Source: Xiphophorus maculatus (lineage: Eukaryota; Chordata; Actinopteri; Cyprinodontiformes; Poeciliidae). Taken from it: a stretch of 64,000 nt of DNA. The notes below the pieces were generated by a model. The model was not told the DNA's origin. It worked only from the letters and a program-made list of their open reading frames with translations, and did no database searches. Numbering within the stretch: position 1 is the first letter of the stretch; each line of letters opens with the position of its first letter. The translations under genes and the position numbers were made by a program. The stretch lies in NCBI RefSeq assembly GCF_002775205.1, contig NC_036460.1, positions 3,292,056 to 3,356,055 of the forward strand. Reading direction: 5' to 3'. Of the stretch, positions 19,969-32,238 are shown in pieces.

Positions 19969-22900
19969 CTGGAAACAGAGGATGGTTCAGCTTCAATGCA
20001 AGAACTTTCCCAACTGAACACATCATGCATGATACATGCAGTACCTTAAAGTAGAGGAGCAGGACTGATCCCAGCATACCCAGCAGGACGACAACCAGAC
20101 TGATGATCAAAGCAGTGGGAGAGGCTGAAACTGAATGAAACAGATTCAGGATCAGCTTTCATCAGATGAGTTGTTTTCATGCTGCCTGTAGATCTGATCA
20201 TGAACAGTAATATCATCAATCCTCCTCTCTGACCTCATGAATGAGGCAGACAGCTGCTGGTTCACCTGAAGCAGAACTTTTCCTCATGGACTCCATGAGT
20301 TTACCTGAGACAGTGACGTTGAGAGGCTGGCTGATAGAGGAGAAGTTATAGGAGAAAACGTAGACGTGGTAAACGCAGCGGTAGGTTCCTTGGTGGGCGT
20401 GGCCAGCAGCAGAGAACAGGAAGAGGGCGGAGTGATTAACAGCTGGCAGGGTCTGGTTCTGAGTGTAGTTAGAGGTGCTGAAGATGAGCTGGAAGGAGCC
20501 GCCTTCATACTGAGGTATGATGGAGCACATGATGCTGAAATGTGAGCCAATGAGGAGCTCAGACCCCTGCTTTCTGCCTGTGGAGACCCCGTCAGTGGAG
20601 GAAGAGAGGAAGATGAGCGGCTCAACCAGCAGACCTGGGAACGCAGAGGAAACACAGAGACAACTGGATCTAATCTGAGGTGGAAAACAAGATGGCATGA
20701 ATGAGAAAGAGACAGGAGCTGATCACAGACTGGTTGCCATGGTTACTAGCATGTTTAAACATGATGACTAGCACCTCTATGATAGATCTATAGTCTGTCA
20801 GTAATATTTAAACCAGTTTTAGTTTCTCTCTCCTCAAGGTTTCAGGTTCTTAGTTAAAGGTGACGGTTTCTCTGCAGACATCTGGAACCTGATGGAAGAA
20901 ACATTTTAAAAGAAATAAATATGAGAGTTCAGAGTTACCTGAGCAGATGAACTCAAGGCTCTGATCACTGTTGTCATCAGAAGGTACACAGTTCTTTAAT
21001 GCAGATCCTGAACGCAAACAGTCAGAACTGATCCACCAAACTTTTCCCTTTGAAGCTTTATTTGAATTTCTTGCTGAAACAGCAGAACCACAGTCCAGTT
21101 CACCACAAACTGCAGCAGCTGAGTTCATGTCCCAGTAACGAGTATAAACAGTCACTGGTCTCCACTCTTCTTGATGTAACATCTCCAGTCTCCCGGCACA
21201 TCGGCTGGCCTCTCCCACCAACCTGAAGTTGTCTTGAGCTGAGCAGAGACAGAGAGTTCATTAATGAAGGAAGTGAAGCAGTGAACAGCAGCAGGTCTGC
21301 AGATCCTCCTCTACCTGAACAGGTGAGTCCAACAGCTTGACCAGGTGAGCAGCTGTTTCTACCTGAACTCTTCCTGCTGCTGCAGTTCAGCAGAGCAGAC
21401 TCACTGCCTTCACACAGGAACTCTCTGCTCCCCACTGGAGCCTCTGCTTCTCCATAGAGCGCCCCCTGGTGGACTGAAGGAGGCCCACAGCCAATCTCCC
21501 TGCAGACCACCTCTGCATCCTGCAGGTCAAAGTCTTTTTCACACACTGAGGACCACGACTGGTTGGTCTTCACCTCCAGTCTGCCTGAGCACCGGTTGGT
21601 CCCTTGAACCAGCCTGACTGAGTCTGTGGATGCAGAAAGAAAAAAGGTTTAAAATATTTCAGAACTTTATTTTTCTAGATACACATGGAAACATCTCTGA
21701 GTTTGATAAAATAGTAAAGGCCAAGAAAACCAAACTACAAAATCTCAGAGCATCAAAGGTGAAGTGAAACCGACTGTACCTGGAATTTTTTTATATAATT
21801 TATTTTTGAGGTATTGAGAAGATGACAAAAGCACAATTTCAGTCTGTGATCAGATTCAAAATTCATTTTATTTACATTTCTATTTACAAAAACAAATTAA
21901 AAATATGGAACATGGGGTTTTTATTTTGGAGAGACATTACTTTTATCTGTATAACTCAGTAAATTATATAGTAAATAGACACTTCCTGAAGGATGAAGTG
22001 TTTTTTTAAATTCTCAACAATCTAGTATTCTTGCATATTGTGTTTGGGTGACATAGGACACCCATTTGGACCACAAGATAATGAACTTGTTCAGTTGAAA
22101 ATGAATTAGAAATGTTAATTGTTAGGTGAAATGTATATATATTATCATATATTTTTTGTTTCATTTATAACAATAGTGTTACTTATATGATGTTCCTTGA
22201 TTGTTTTCTTTTCCTTCATCATAAAGACTGTTTCTGTATTTGATCTACTTTATCTCCGTCTTCACAAGAGGGCCTCCCTGAAGAGAAGAGTGATAACCGT
22301 GCTCATGGGGTTCATTGCTCAGCAGGACTTCTTCTTCCTTTGAGCTGTTAGATAGCTGAAGAATCGTCGCCTTGAAGATATACGACCTGTTCTGTTTTTA
22401 CTCTGTGTTTTAATGCAAGATAACATGTGTTTAGTTAGTGATTGTCATTAGCACTGCAACTAAATGTTTTGTCCCCACCCCTTAGAGTTGCAGTGCCTGC
22501 TGTGATAGGGACTCTGAAAGTAATAAAAAGAGAGGAGCGGACAAATGTGTTTCAGAGCGTTTGGAGATTTGTAACTGTAAACACATCTCTGCCCGTTCTC
22601 CTCGCGAGTACAAAAGAATCTAACTCTCTTGTCTTTTCTGTGTTTGTTCAACTTGTCTTTAATAGGTGTCAAACCTGACATTAATCTTTCCATCTGATAG
22701 ATTTCATTAACACACTCTATCCATTCTTCTATAGTGGGAGGTTCAGGGAGGATCCAGCGTCTGGTGACAGTTTGTTTACAGGCTGTGATTAGTATTTGAA
22801 ACAGATAGTTTATGTTGTCAGGTAGGCATTCTGTGTCACCTCCAATGAAAATAGTACATTTAGAAGGTATTTTCATTTTCAAGATATTTTCAATATTTGT

Positions 22901-25900
22901 GAGTATTTCTATCCAATAATGTCTTATAATTGTACAGTCCCAAAATATATGCCAGTGGTCGGGTTCTGTGTTTCCATATTGCCTCCAGCACTCAGGCTGC
23001 CCCCTGGTATGAGAGATTTTCTGTTTCGGTGTTATAAAACAGTGAATGTAAGCATTTCCAGTTAAATTCTATCCATGAGTACAAATTAGTACATCTCCAA
23101 ACTGTCATGCAGTAACTAGGCCATTTTTCTTCTGGGATTTTCATTTTAATTTCCTTTTCCCATTTTGTTTTCACATATAAAGTTGAATATGTTTTTTTAC
23201 TCATAAGTCCCTTAAATAACCGTGATATAATGCCTTTTTGGATTATTCCTAATATACCGTTAGTATTTCTTTAAGCACTGGTTCCTGTTCATCTATATGT
23301 CTGATAGTTTCCTGATTAAGATAATGGCGTACTTGTAGGTATTTATAAAAATTCTGTCTTCCCAAGTTATAAATCGTTTTAAGTGTTTGAAAGTCTTTTA
23401 TTTGTCCTTTATCCATTAATGAGAAATGTGTTGTTTTGCGTTCAGATGTTCAACTACAGAATCCTGTATCTGTTTGATTTGGTTTAAAATCAGGATCGTA
23501 AGCGTGTCATGTAGTTTATATTCCTGTTTAACATCTGTCCAGATCTTTAATTGGGATCTTATCCAAGGATTTTCATTTTTGAGTTTAATCTGTTCTAAAT
23601 CTTTATTCCCACAGATTGCCTGTAAGGGGGTGTCTGGAGATAGAGCCAATTCAATATCCTTCCATCGGGCGTTGTAGTTTTTATTACAAAGGTTTATCAG
23701 TGGCTTAATTTGTGCAGAATAGAAGTAGTTCTTTAATTGCGGTACATTTCTTTTGAAAGCTGTAGTGTTTTAAATCTAATTCTCTGCATTTTTCCCTGAG
23801 CTATAGAAATCTGGAAAGCATTATGTCCCACTCTATAAATTGCTTTCTTGTAATTTCTCCCTGTGGGGCTTGAAACAAGAAAATGAATCTTGGTAGTAGG
23901 TTCATTTTGACAGATTAAATTCTTTGGGTTAAACCCATGAAGGGTGACAGTCCATCGTTGTATATCCAGTCTAATTTTGGTCAGAAGATCTTAGCTATAG
24001 TGGTTGTATCTTTGGGGATCAGAACCCCAAGGTATTTCAATACAGTTTGGTCCCATTAAAGTTTTAGTTCGACCCACAAAGAATTTGGTGGATTATAAGT
24101 AAATGTCAATATCTGCGATTTTTTTCACATTCAATTTATATCCTGCAAATTCACCAAAGCTTCTCAAGCTCTCAAATAATGTAGGCAGCGACGTGATTGA
24201 TTCGCTAATTTATAACAACACATCATCCGCATATAGCGCCACTTTGTGTGCTTCACCAGAAATGTTTATACTCTTGATATTGTCAGTTTGCCTAATTAGT
24301 TGGGCGAACGGTTCCATGAAAAGGCCAAATAGTAATGGAGCGAGTCCACATCCTCGTCTCGTTCCTTGTTCTAATTCAAAGGTATTTGAAAGATGTCCAT
24401 TGATTTTTATCTGTGCAATTGGTTTTTTGTATAGTGACCTGATTACGTCAATAAAATTGGAGTGGAAACCTAACTTCTCGAGTTCTTTATATAGAAAGTC
24501 CCAGCTTACTGTATCGAGAGCTTCTTCAGCGTCGCGGCTGATCACTGCAGCTGGTGTTTGGCAGTTTTGAATGTGGTTCAGGATATGCAATGTGTGACGG
24601 ATATAATCATGGGTTTGTCTCTGTGGGATAAAACCGGTCTGATTGGTCTGAATAAGTTCTGGGAGTATCTCCTGTATTCTCCTTGAGAGAATTGATGTGA
24701 ATGATTTATAATCAATATTAAGAACGGAGATAGGTCTGTAGGACCTGCAGCTCAGATGGTCCTTTCCTTCTTTTGGAATAACAGATACTGTAGCCTGTTG
24801 CCATGTTGGTGGCATTTTACCCTTTTTCAGAGCCATGTTAAACATTTGAAGGAGGAATGGTGATAACTCTGACTTAAATTGCTTTTGGACGGAAATCCGT
24901 CCGGACCAGGAGATTTGTTTGTTTAAGCTTTGTAATGGCGTAAGAGAGATCCCGCTCTGTGATATTCGCTATTAACCTTTGATTTTGATCACACGACAGA
25001 ACAGGTAGGTTCAGTTGTTCAAGGAATTGTTTAATTTGCTGCCATCTTTTAAGCTTGGTTGTGTGTATAATTGTTTATAGTAAGTTTGAAAAGTTTGTTG
25101 GATTTCATTTTATTTATATACACACCTCTCAGAATTTGGGTCCCTTATTTTATATATTGTGTTTTCTGCTTGTTGGTTTTTAAATTTTCTCCCAAAGAGT
25201 TTTGCTAATTTGGCTCTCGATTCATAATATCTCTGTTTAGTATAAATCATCTTTTTTCGTATTTCTTGTAAATACATTGCATTAAGTTTATTTCTTAATA
25301 CTTTAAGCTTTATATGATGTTCTGGTTTTAGTTCTTATGTTTTGTCTCAACCGTTTTTATTTTGTTGTTTAATTCTGATAGTTTTAATTGGTTTGCTCTC
25401 TTTCTTTGGACACAGAAAGATATAATTTTTACCTCCCATAACTGCTTTTAGTGCATCCCAAACTATTTCTGGACTAACCTCTCTGATATTGTTTTCTTTT
25501 AGAAATGTGTTTATGTCAGATTTGATTAGTTTCGTGATTTGGAAGTCATTCAGTCAGACAGTATACTCGTATATAATCTCCATTGTGTACTTTTAGGCTC
25601 CTCATCTAATTTTAAAGTTAATAATAGGGGGGCATGATCAGAGAGGTCAATGTTGCCAATCTCACAGTTACTAATCTTATGACAATCTCTTTTAACAGTA
25701 AAGAAATAACCTATTCTAGAGTATACCATATGTTCATGAGAGAAATGAGTATAATCACGGGTTGTTGGATATAAACTCCTACAGATATCTATAACACCAT
25801 ATTCTGATATGGGATTATATTCAGCTATGGATTAAGTCTTATATTCCAAACTCCTCCACAAATAAGTATACCAGTTTATTGTCCCATTAAATCAAAGGTG

Positions 25901-28900
25901 ACGGTTTCTCTGCAGACATCTGGAACCTGATGGAAGAAACATTTTAAAAGAAATAAATATGAGAGTTCAGAGTTACCTGAGCAGATGAACTCGTGGCTCT
26001 TATTATTGTTTTCATCATGAGGTAAACATTTCTTTTCTTCAAAACCTGACTGCAAACAGTCAGACTTGATCTCCCAAACTGGTCTCACTGAAGCTTCTTC
26101 TGAATCTCTTGCTGAAACAGCAGAACCACAGTCCAGTTCAGCACAAACTGCAACAACTGAGTTCATGTTCCAGTAATGATCCATAACATCCACTGGTCTC
26201 CACTCTTCTTGATATAACATCTCCAGTCTCCCGGCACATCGGCTGGCCTCTCCCACCAACCTGATGTTGTCTTGATCTGAGCAGAGACAGAGAGTTCATT
26301 AATGAAGGAAGTGAAGCAGTGAACAGCAGCAGGTCTGCAGATCCTCCTCTACCTGAACAGGTGAGTCCAACAGCTTGACCAGGTGAGCAGCTGTTTCTAC
26401 CTGAACTCTTCCTGCTGCTGCAGTTCAGCAGAGCAGACTCACTGCCTTCACACAGGAACTCTCTGCTCCCCACTGGAGCCTCTGCTTCTCCATAGAGCGC
26501 CCCCTGGTGGACTGAAGGAGGCCCACAGACAATCTCCCTGCAGACCACCTCTGCATCCTGCAGGTCAAAGTCTTTTTCACACACTGAGGACCACGACTGG
26601 TTGGTCTTCACCTCCAGTCTGCCTGAGCACCGGTTGGTCCCTTGAACCAGCCTGACTGAGTCTGTGGATGCAGAAAGAAAAAAGGTTTAAAATATTTCAG
26701 AACTTTATTTTTATAGATCCACATGGAAACATCTCTGAGTTTGATTAAAAAATAAAGGCCAAGAAAACCAAACTAGAAAAACTCAGAGCATCAAAGGTGA
26801 AGTGAAACCGACTGTACCTGGAATTTTATCATTCATTTTTGTTTCTGCTTAATTTATCATATTTATGGGACATAAACATGTCAATAAATACAATAAATGT
26901 AAATCAAACTTCACAATCTGGAAGTGTTTGTTTTTCAGTTGATTTAAAAATAAATTTGGAAAAATGGCTGAACAGCGCCCCCTAGTTCAGCCAGGCCAAC
27001 AACCATAACAAACAAAAGGTTTTACTGCTATTTGCACTAAAAACAGGAAGTCCACCATTTGGGAGCAAAAGTTAATTTTCAGTTAATTTTCATGTTTTGA
27101 AAATGTCTGATTTCCTTGAACTCCTCCTGGGATTTTGATGCATCGACTTCAAAGCAGCAGAGATTAAAAGTTATTAAAATGATGAGTTTTTGTTCATCTA
27201 TGTGGCTAAACTGAAAACTTTATCTGGATATTTAAATTATTTTAGTTTCTCTCTCCTCAAGGTTTCAGGTTCTTAGTTAAAGGTGACGGTTTCTCTGCAG
27301 ACATCTGGAACCTGATGGAAGAAACATTTTAAAATAAATAAATATGAGAGTTCAGAGTTACCTGAGCAGATGAGCTCATGGCTCTGATAATTGAATCCAT
27401 CAGAAGGTACACAGTTCTTTAATGCAGATCCTGAACGCAAACAGTCAGAACTGATCCTCCAAACTTTTCCCTTTGAAGCTTTATTTGAATTTCTTGCTGA
27501 AACAGCAGAACCACAGTCCAGTTCACCACAAACTGCAGCAGCTGAGTTCATGTCCCAGTAACGAGTATAAACAGCCACTGGTCTCCACTCTTCTTGATGT
27601 AACATCTCCAGTCTCCCGGCACATCGGCTGGCCTCTCCCACCAACCTGATGTTATCTTGATCTGAGCAGAGACAGAGAGTTCATTAATGAAGGAAGTGAA
27701 GCAGTGAACAGCAGCAGGTCTGCAGATCCTCCTCTACCTGAACAGGTGAGTCCAACAGCTTGACCAGGTGAGCAGCTGTTTCTACCTGAACTCTTCCTGC
27801 TGCTGCACTTCAGCAGAGCAGACTCACTGCCTTCACACAGGAACTCTCTGCTCCCCACTGGAGCCTCTGCTTCTCCATAGAGCGCCCCCTGGTGGACTGA
27901 AGGAGACCTACAGCCAATCTCCCTGCAGACCACCTCTGCATCCTGCAGGTCAAAGTCTGTTTCACACACTGAGGACCACGACTGGTTGGTCTTCACCTCC
28001 AGTCTGCCTGAGCACCGGTTGGTCCCTTGAACCAGCCTGACTGAGTCTGTGGATGCAGAAAGAAAAAAGGTTTAAAATATTTCAGAACTTTATTTTTATA
28101 GATACACATGGAAACATCTCTGAGTTTGATAAAAAAAATAAAGGCCAAGAAAACCAAACTAGAAAAACTCAGAGCATCAAAGGTGAAGTGAAACCGACTG
28201 TACCTGGAATTTTATCATTCATTTTTATTTCTGCTGAATTTATCATATTTATGGGACATAAACATGTTAATAAAGTCACTAAATGTAAATCAAACTTTAC
28301 AATCTGGTATTGTTTGTATTTCAGTTGATTTAAAAATAAATTTGGCAAATTGGTTGAACAGCGCCCCCTAGTTCAGCCAGGCCAACAAACATAACAAACA
28401 AAAGGTTTTCCTGCTATTTTCTCTAAAAACAGGAAGTCCACCATTTTGGATCAAAGTTAATTTTCTGTAGATTTTCAGGTTTTGAAAATGTCTGATTTCC
28501 TTGAACTCCTCCTGGGATTTTGATGCATCGACTTTAAAGCAGCAGAGATTAAAAGTTATTAAAATGATGAGTTTTTGTTCATCTATGTGGCTAAACTGAA
28601 AACTTTATCTGGATATTTAAATTATTTTAGTTTCCCTCTCCTCCAGGTTTCAGGTTCTTAGTTAAAGGTGACGGTTTCTCTGCAGACATCTGGAACCTGA
28701 TGGAAGAAACATTTTAAAAGAAATAAATATGAGAGTTCAGAGTTACCTGAGCAGATGATCTCATGGCTCTGATCACTGTTTCCATCATAAGGTACACAGT
28801 TCTTTAATGCAGATCCTGACTTCAAACAGTAAGACCAGATCCTCCAAACTGGTCTCACTGAAGCTTCCTCTGAATTTCTTGCTGAAACAGCAGAACCACA

Positions 28901-31900
28901 GTCCAGTTCAGCACAAACTGCAGCAACTGAGTTCATGTCCCAGTAACTAGACAAAACAGCCACTGGTCTCCACTCTTCTTGATATATCATCTCCAGTCTC
29001 CCGGCACATCGGCTGGCCTCTCCCACTAACCTGAAGTTGTCTTGAGCTGAGCAGAGACAGAGAGTTCATTAATGAAGGAAGTGAAGCAGTGAACAGCAGC
29101 AGGTCTGCAGATCCTCCTCTACCTGAACAGGTGAGTCCAACAGCTTGACCAGGTGAGCAGCTGTTTCTACCTGAACTCTTCCTGCTGCTGCACTTCAGCA
29201 GAGCAGACTCACTGCCTTCACACAGGAACTCTCTGCTCCCCACTGGAGCCTCTGCTTCTCCATAGAGCGCCCCCTGGTGGACTGAAGGAGGCCTACAGCC
29301 AATCTCCCTGCAGACCACCTCTGCATCCTGCAGGTCAAAGTCTTTTTCACACACTGAGGACCACGACTGGTCGGTCTTCACCTCCAGTCTGCCTGAGCAC
29401 CGGTTGGTCCCTTGAACCAGCCTGACTGAGTCTGTGGATGCAGAAAGAAAAAAGTTTCTTCAACATTTTCACTGAATTTGGTTCCAGTTTGTTCAGCAAA
29501 GCTCCAATACAGAGCAGACTCTGTGTGGAGGAACCAACCAACTAGTGGAGAACGGGTGGAGAGGGGAGCTGGGCAGAGTTTTGTTATTTTTAAATCTACT
29601 GTTTAATATTCTTTACACTTTTAGCATCTGCTTATACTGCAGGCCGGCCCTGGAGATGGGTGGGAAAAAAACTTAAAGCAAACAGAGAAAATTACACTAC
29701 AACATCACAAAGAACCTATGAATTATCAATTATTAATATTTCATCCTTGTCTTCTACAAAGCAAATGTGAGAACAGATTTAATCACAGAATAATAGAAAA
29801 CTATCATCTTTTTACACTTTAAACTTAATTTGTGGAGGAAGTTCAATATTTGATCAGCTTCTTCTCAATGACATTGAGGTTTTTATAACCCTGAATCTGC
29901 TCCACTGGTTCCCCTTTAATCTAATCATCATCATTCAAACTTCTCCTTCTGTTCGCTGATTGGTCCGGTAGAAAATCTACCAGAGTGAATCCAGGTGAAG
30001 TGGAAGAAGCCCAGACTGAGCTGGAAGTGAGAATTTTTTTACAGTGGAGTTGGAAGCAGAACAGGAAGGCAATGGCCAGGATATGAAATCACCTGAACAG
30101 ATGATCTCTAGATTGTCGTCCTCATCTCTTTGTAACGACACCAGAGATCCACAGTTGAGCTGTCTGCAAGCTGCAGCTGCTGATGTAAAGTTCCAGTTCC
30201 TTCTCCAATCAGTCACTGGTTCCCAGTCTCCCAGATCCTTCTTCTCCAGTCTGCCACCACAGCGACTCCTTCCTGCTACCAGTCTGAGTTCATCAGACAG
30301 CGCTGGAAGAAACAACATTTACATGTTGGGTTACAAAAAGCAAAGACAGATTCAGGATGTGTTGACAGGATCCTGTTGATTGTGTTTATTTGATCTTCTC
30401 TTGTTTCTTCCTCCTGTTAGAGGCAGAGCTATCATGGATGGTTCTGATCAAAGCATCTTTATGTTGGAATGGCCTAGTTAAAGCCCAGACCTAAATGTTA
30501 TTTACCCTCTGTAGTAAGACCTGAATTGTTTTTTGTTATTCACCTTTTCTACCCATTTATATTTTATGTCTTTACTGAAACCAACCAAAGTCAAATTCAT
30601 TGTTTTTGTGTAAAAAGTTGTCAAATCCAACAGATTCTGGTTCTGAATGCAGAGCAATCAGAATCAGAGCAGCTCATCTAACCTTGTAGATGAGCTGGTA
30701 GATAACTTCCATCGTAAAATTTCAGATGTCATTGATTTCTTTGTCTAAATCAAAGTGAAGGTCGTGTCTGGTAGGAACAAACCTCCATGGAAAAATGTTC
30801 AAACATTTAGATCTGCAAGACAATTTAGCCGTAGGGCCGAACGTAAATGAAGTAAAACTCAACTTTGTTTATTATGAAATATATTAAGAAAGACTGTGAA
30901 GCTATCACTCCACACTAAAACATGCAAAGGAAACATTCTTTGCAGAAATCATAAACAAAAACATGAACAATGATTGAGCTTTATTTGCCACAGTTGACAG
31001 GCTGACAAACCACCTGACCTGCAATCAAACTCGGCCTGCAATGAATTTGCCAAATACGCTGCAGAGAAAATTAAAAATATTAGAGGGTCAACATTCACTG
31101 CCACACAAAATCTAATATGGATGCTATGCCCAAAGATAATAACACCCACAACTTTTCTTCAGAAAGTCCTGCCTGTCATTTCATCTGATCTGATTCAAAT
31201 ATTAAACTCTTTGCTCTCATCAGGTTTTTTCCCCCAGCAGTTTTCAAACCACTGATAAAAAAATAAAACGATCTGGACAAATCATTACTGCAGAATTACA
31301 GGCCGATCTCCAACCTTTCATCCATCAGCTAAATTATTGAAAAGCTGTTTCAACAATTAACTCTGCAAAACAACCGAAACTCTGAGTTCCTTTAAATCTG
31401 GACTAAAAACCCAGCTGGTCAGATTTGCTTTAGAAACATAATAAATGAAACACTGAACAACATTTTGATGTGTAACGACGACACTTTGACAAAATGTACT
31501 GTTTACTGGTTTACTGTGTGGTGTCTTTAGGACTTTTTGTGTTTTTATGACGTAAAGCACTTTGAACCGCCTTGGTGCTGAAATGTGCTTTACAAATAAA
31601 CTGATCGATTGGTTGATTGATTCTAATCTGCAGCAGGCGAGTTCCACATCCTGCCTGAGACACTCCCACGTCAGACGGAGCTCAAACGTTTTCACCAACA
31701 CAACCAGCGGTACCAGAAGCCGGTCCAATGACCGTGGTGCTACTGGGCTCGGTTGGCCAGCAAACGGGCCTGACCAGAACCTCATAGAGAACCTGTGGAG
31801 CCAAGAGGAAGATGAGAGAATTCATGCAGAAGGAGCCATTTTATGTGGCTCCACCTGTTTACTGCGCAGATTCAGCGCTGGTGCAGAGTTTCTGCAGCTT

Positions 31901-32238
31901 CTCCTTATCAATCAATCAATCAGATTTATTTTATAGCACATTTCAGCAACAAGGCAGTTCAAAGTGCTTTACATCATAAAAACACAAAAACCAACAATTC
32001 TTGATTTTATTGGCTCCTTAGCAGCAAGTAGACAATATAAACATCACTAACTGTGTAGCAGCAGCTCTATGATCTGAGACTAGAAACAGTTTCCAGTTTT
32101 TTGTTTGTAAAATTTAACATGTTTATCAGTCGATCATTTTTAATTTGAACTCTAGTGAATGTTAGTGTTTTTGTTTGAAAGTGGAGTCCTACCTGAGCTG
32201 CAGAGACACAGAAGCAGCATCAGAGCTGTTTGGTCCAT
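19876..32238 (-). CDS. Gene 2: complete SRCR-Ig transmembrane receptor, 1066 aa
   Basis: There are 13 coding exons (minus strand): 32238-32193, 30302-30093, 29431-29123, 29046-28747, 28046-27738, 27661-27362, 26661-26353, 26276-25977, 21623-21315, 21238-20939, 20634-20305, 20130-20045 and 19968-19876. Exon lengths sum to 3201 nt, in frame from ATG to TGA. Predicted layout: signal peptide 1-15, short SRCR 16-85, four A/B SRCR pairs 86-897, Ig-like 898-1007, transmembrane within 1008-1036, tail 1037-1066. It is expected to be a type I membrane protein with a large modular ectodomain. The family suggests recognition of microbial or scavenged ligands; the ligand is unknown. One intron is enlarged to about 4.35 kb by a LINE plus solo LTR. 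SRCR-only fish genes are commonly named DMBT1-like or M130-like; I assign no symbol. Confidence 0.85.
20045..20130 (-). CDS. Gene 2 transmembrane exon
   Basis: This 86-bp exon enters in phase 1 and leaves in phase 0. After SASPT comes ALIISLVVVLLGMLGSVLLL then YFK, one clear membrane span without charged residues in its core. Confidence 0.85.
20305..20634 (-). CDS. Gene 2 Ig-like domain exon
   Basis: This 330-bp phase-1 exon (acceptor CGTTCCCAG|GT, donor TCAG|GTAAAC) encodes about 110 residues. The two Ig cysteines are in FSIMCSI and HQGTYRCVYH, the latter a DxGxYxC-like motif. The domain ends QPLNVTVSG. Several N-glycosylation sequons (NYT, NQT, NHS, NFS, NVT) fit an extracellular position. 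The usual core tryptophan is absent, so this is a divergent C2/V-like fold. Confidence 0.8.
20939..21238 (-). CDS. Gene 2 SRCR type B exon, pair 4
   Basis: Six-cysteine domain opening AQDNFRLVGEAS, with EMLHQEEWRPVTVYTRYW, KGKVWWISSDC and PSDDNSDQSLEF. The following phase-1 intron (304 bp) leads to the Ig exon. Confidence 0.9.
21315..21623 (-). CDS. Gene 2 SRCR type A exon, pair 4
   Basis: Eight-cysteine domain with KTNQSW, DLQDAEVV, REIGCGPP and ALLNCSS. First exon downstream of the LINE. Confidence 0.9.
21785..25860 (-). mobile_element. L1/Tx1-like LINE in gene 2 intron, decayed
   Basis: On the minus strand it reads, from right to left, endonuclease (SDHAPL near 25640), reverse transcriptase (24210-24845, with SYRPISVLN and YADDVLL) and a C-terminal region (RRWILPEPPTIEEWIECVN, about 22680-22880). 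The first catalytic motif is degenerate (SRDAEEALD), and stops separate the pieces. It occupies the intron between pairs 3 and 4 in the same orientation as the gene. A solo LTR at 22120-22680 splits it. Confidence 0.85.
22120..22680 (+). mobile_element. Solo LTR, ERV family 2 (older copy), inside the LINE
   Basis: It starts TGTTAGGTGA and ends ACCTGACA. TTAAT lies directly before (22115-22119) and after (22681-22685), a 5-bp target duplication. It aligns throughout with the LTRs at 53355, 55772 and 60603 but is clearly diverged from them. Confidence 0.85.
25977..26276 (-). CDS. Gene 2 SRCR type B exon, pair 3
   Basis: Six-cysteine domain, one of the most divergent: EMLYQEEWRPVDVMDHYW, DSEEASVRPVWEIKSDC, CLQSGFEEKKC and PHDENNNKSHEF. 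Confidence 0.9.
26353..26661 (-). CDS. Gene 2 SRCR type A exon, pair 3
   Basis: Eight-cysteine domain with KTNQSW, DLQDAEVV and REIVCGPP. Confidence 0.9.
27362..27661 (-). CDS. Gene 2 SRCR type B exon, pair 2
   Basis: Six-cysteine domain with EMLHQEEWRPVAVYTRYW, NSNKASKGKVW, CLRSGSALKNC and PSDGFNYQSHEL. It shares the YTRYW/GELDC/KGKVW block with the B exon at 20939-21238, though the two are not adjacent. Confidence 0.9.
27738..28046 (-). CDS. Gene 2 SRCR type A exon, pair 2
   Basis: Eight-cysteine domain with KTNQSW, VCETDF, REIGCRSPSV and ALLKCSS. Confidence 0.9.
28747..29046 (-). CDS. Gene 2 SRCR type B exon, pair 1
   Basis: Six-cysteine domain opening AQDNFRLVGEAS. Variable sites are EMIYQEEWRPVAVLSSYW, NSEEASVRPVW, YCLKSGSALKNC and PYDGNSDQSHEI. 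The acceptor is CTGCTCAG|CT. Confidence 0.9.
29123..29431 (-). CDS. Gene 2 SRCR type A exon, pair 1
   Basis: Eight-cysteine domain with KTDQSW, REIGCRPPSV and ALLKCSS. Canonical A-exon splice sites. Confidence 0.9.
30093..30302 (-). CDS. Gene 2 exon 2: shortened SRCR domain (4 Cys)
   Basis: 70 residues, with hallmark ELRLVAGRSRCGGRLE and end LEIICSG. Four cysteines in the C1, C3, C4 and C8 positions. Two residues longer than the gene 1 copy. Confidence 0.8.
30303..32192. other. Gene 2 intron 1 with LINE remnants
   Basis: Same content and nearly the same length as gene 1 intron 1 (1890 versus 1892 bp): a decayed plus-strand L2-like LINE at about 30695-31630 and an inverted copy of its tail at about 31900-31995. 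No further exon is evident. Confidence 0.6.
32193..32238 (-). CDS. Gene 2 exon 1: start codon and signal peptide
   Basis: Start codon at 32238-32236, followed by the same 15-residue leader as gene 1 and the phase-1 donor G|GTAGGA. Confidence 0.8.

Noticed and set aside
22460..22882. 140-aa minus-strand ORF joining LINE and LTR sequence
   Set aside because: The right part is LINE ORF2 C-terminus and the left part is antisense LTR; the fusion is a by-product of the insertion.
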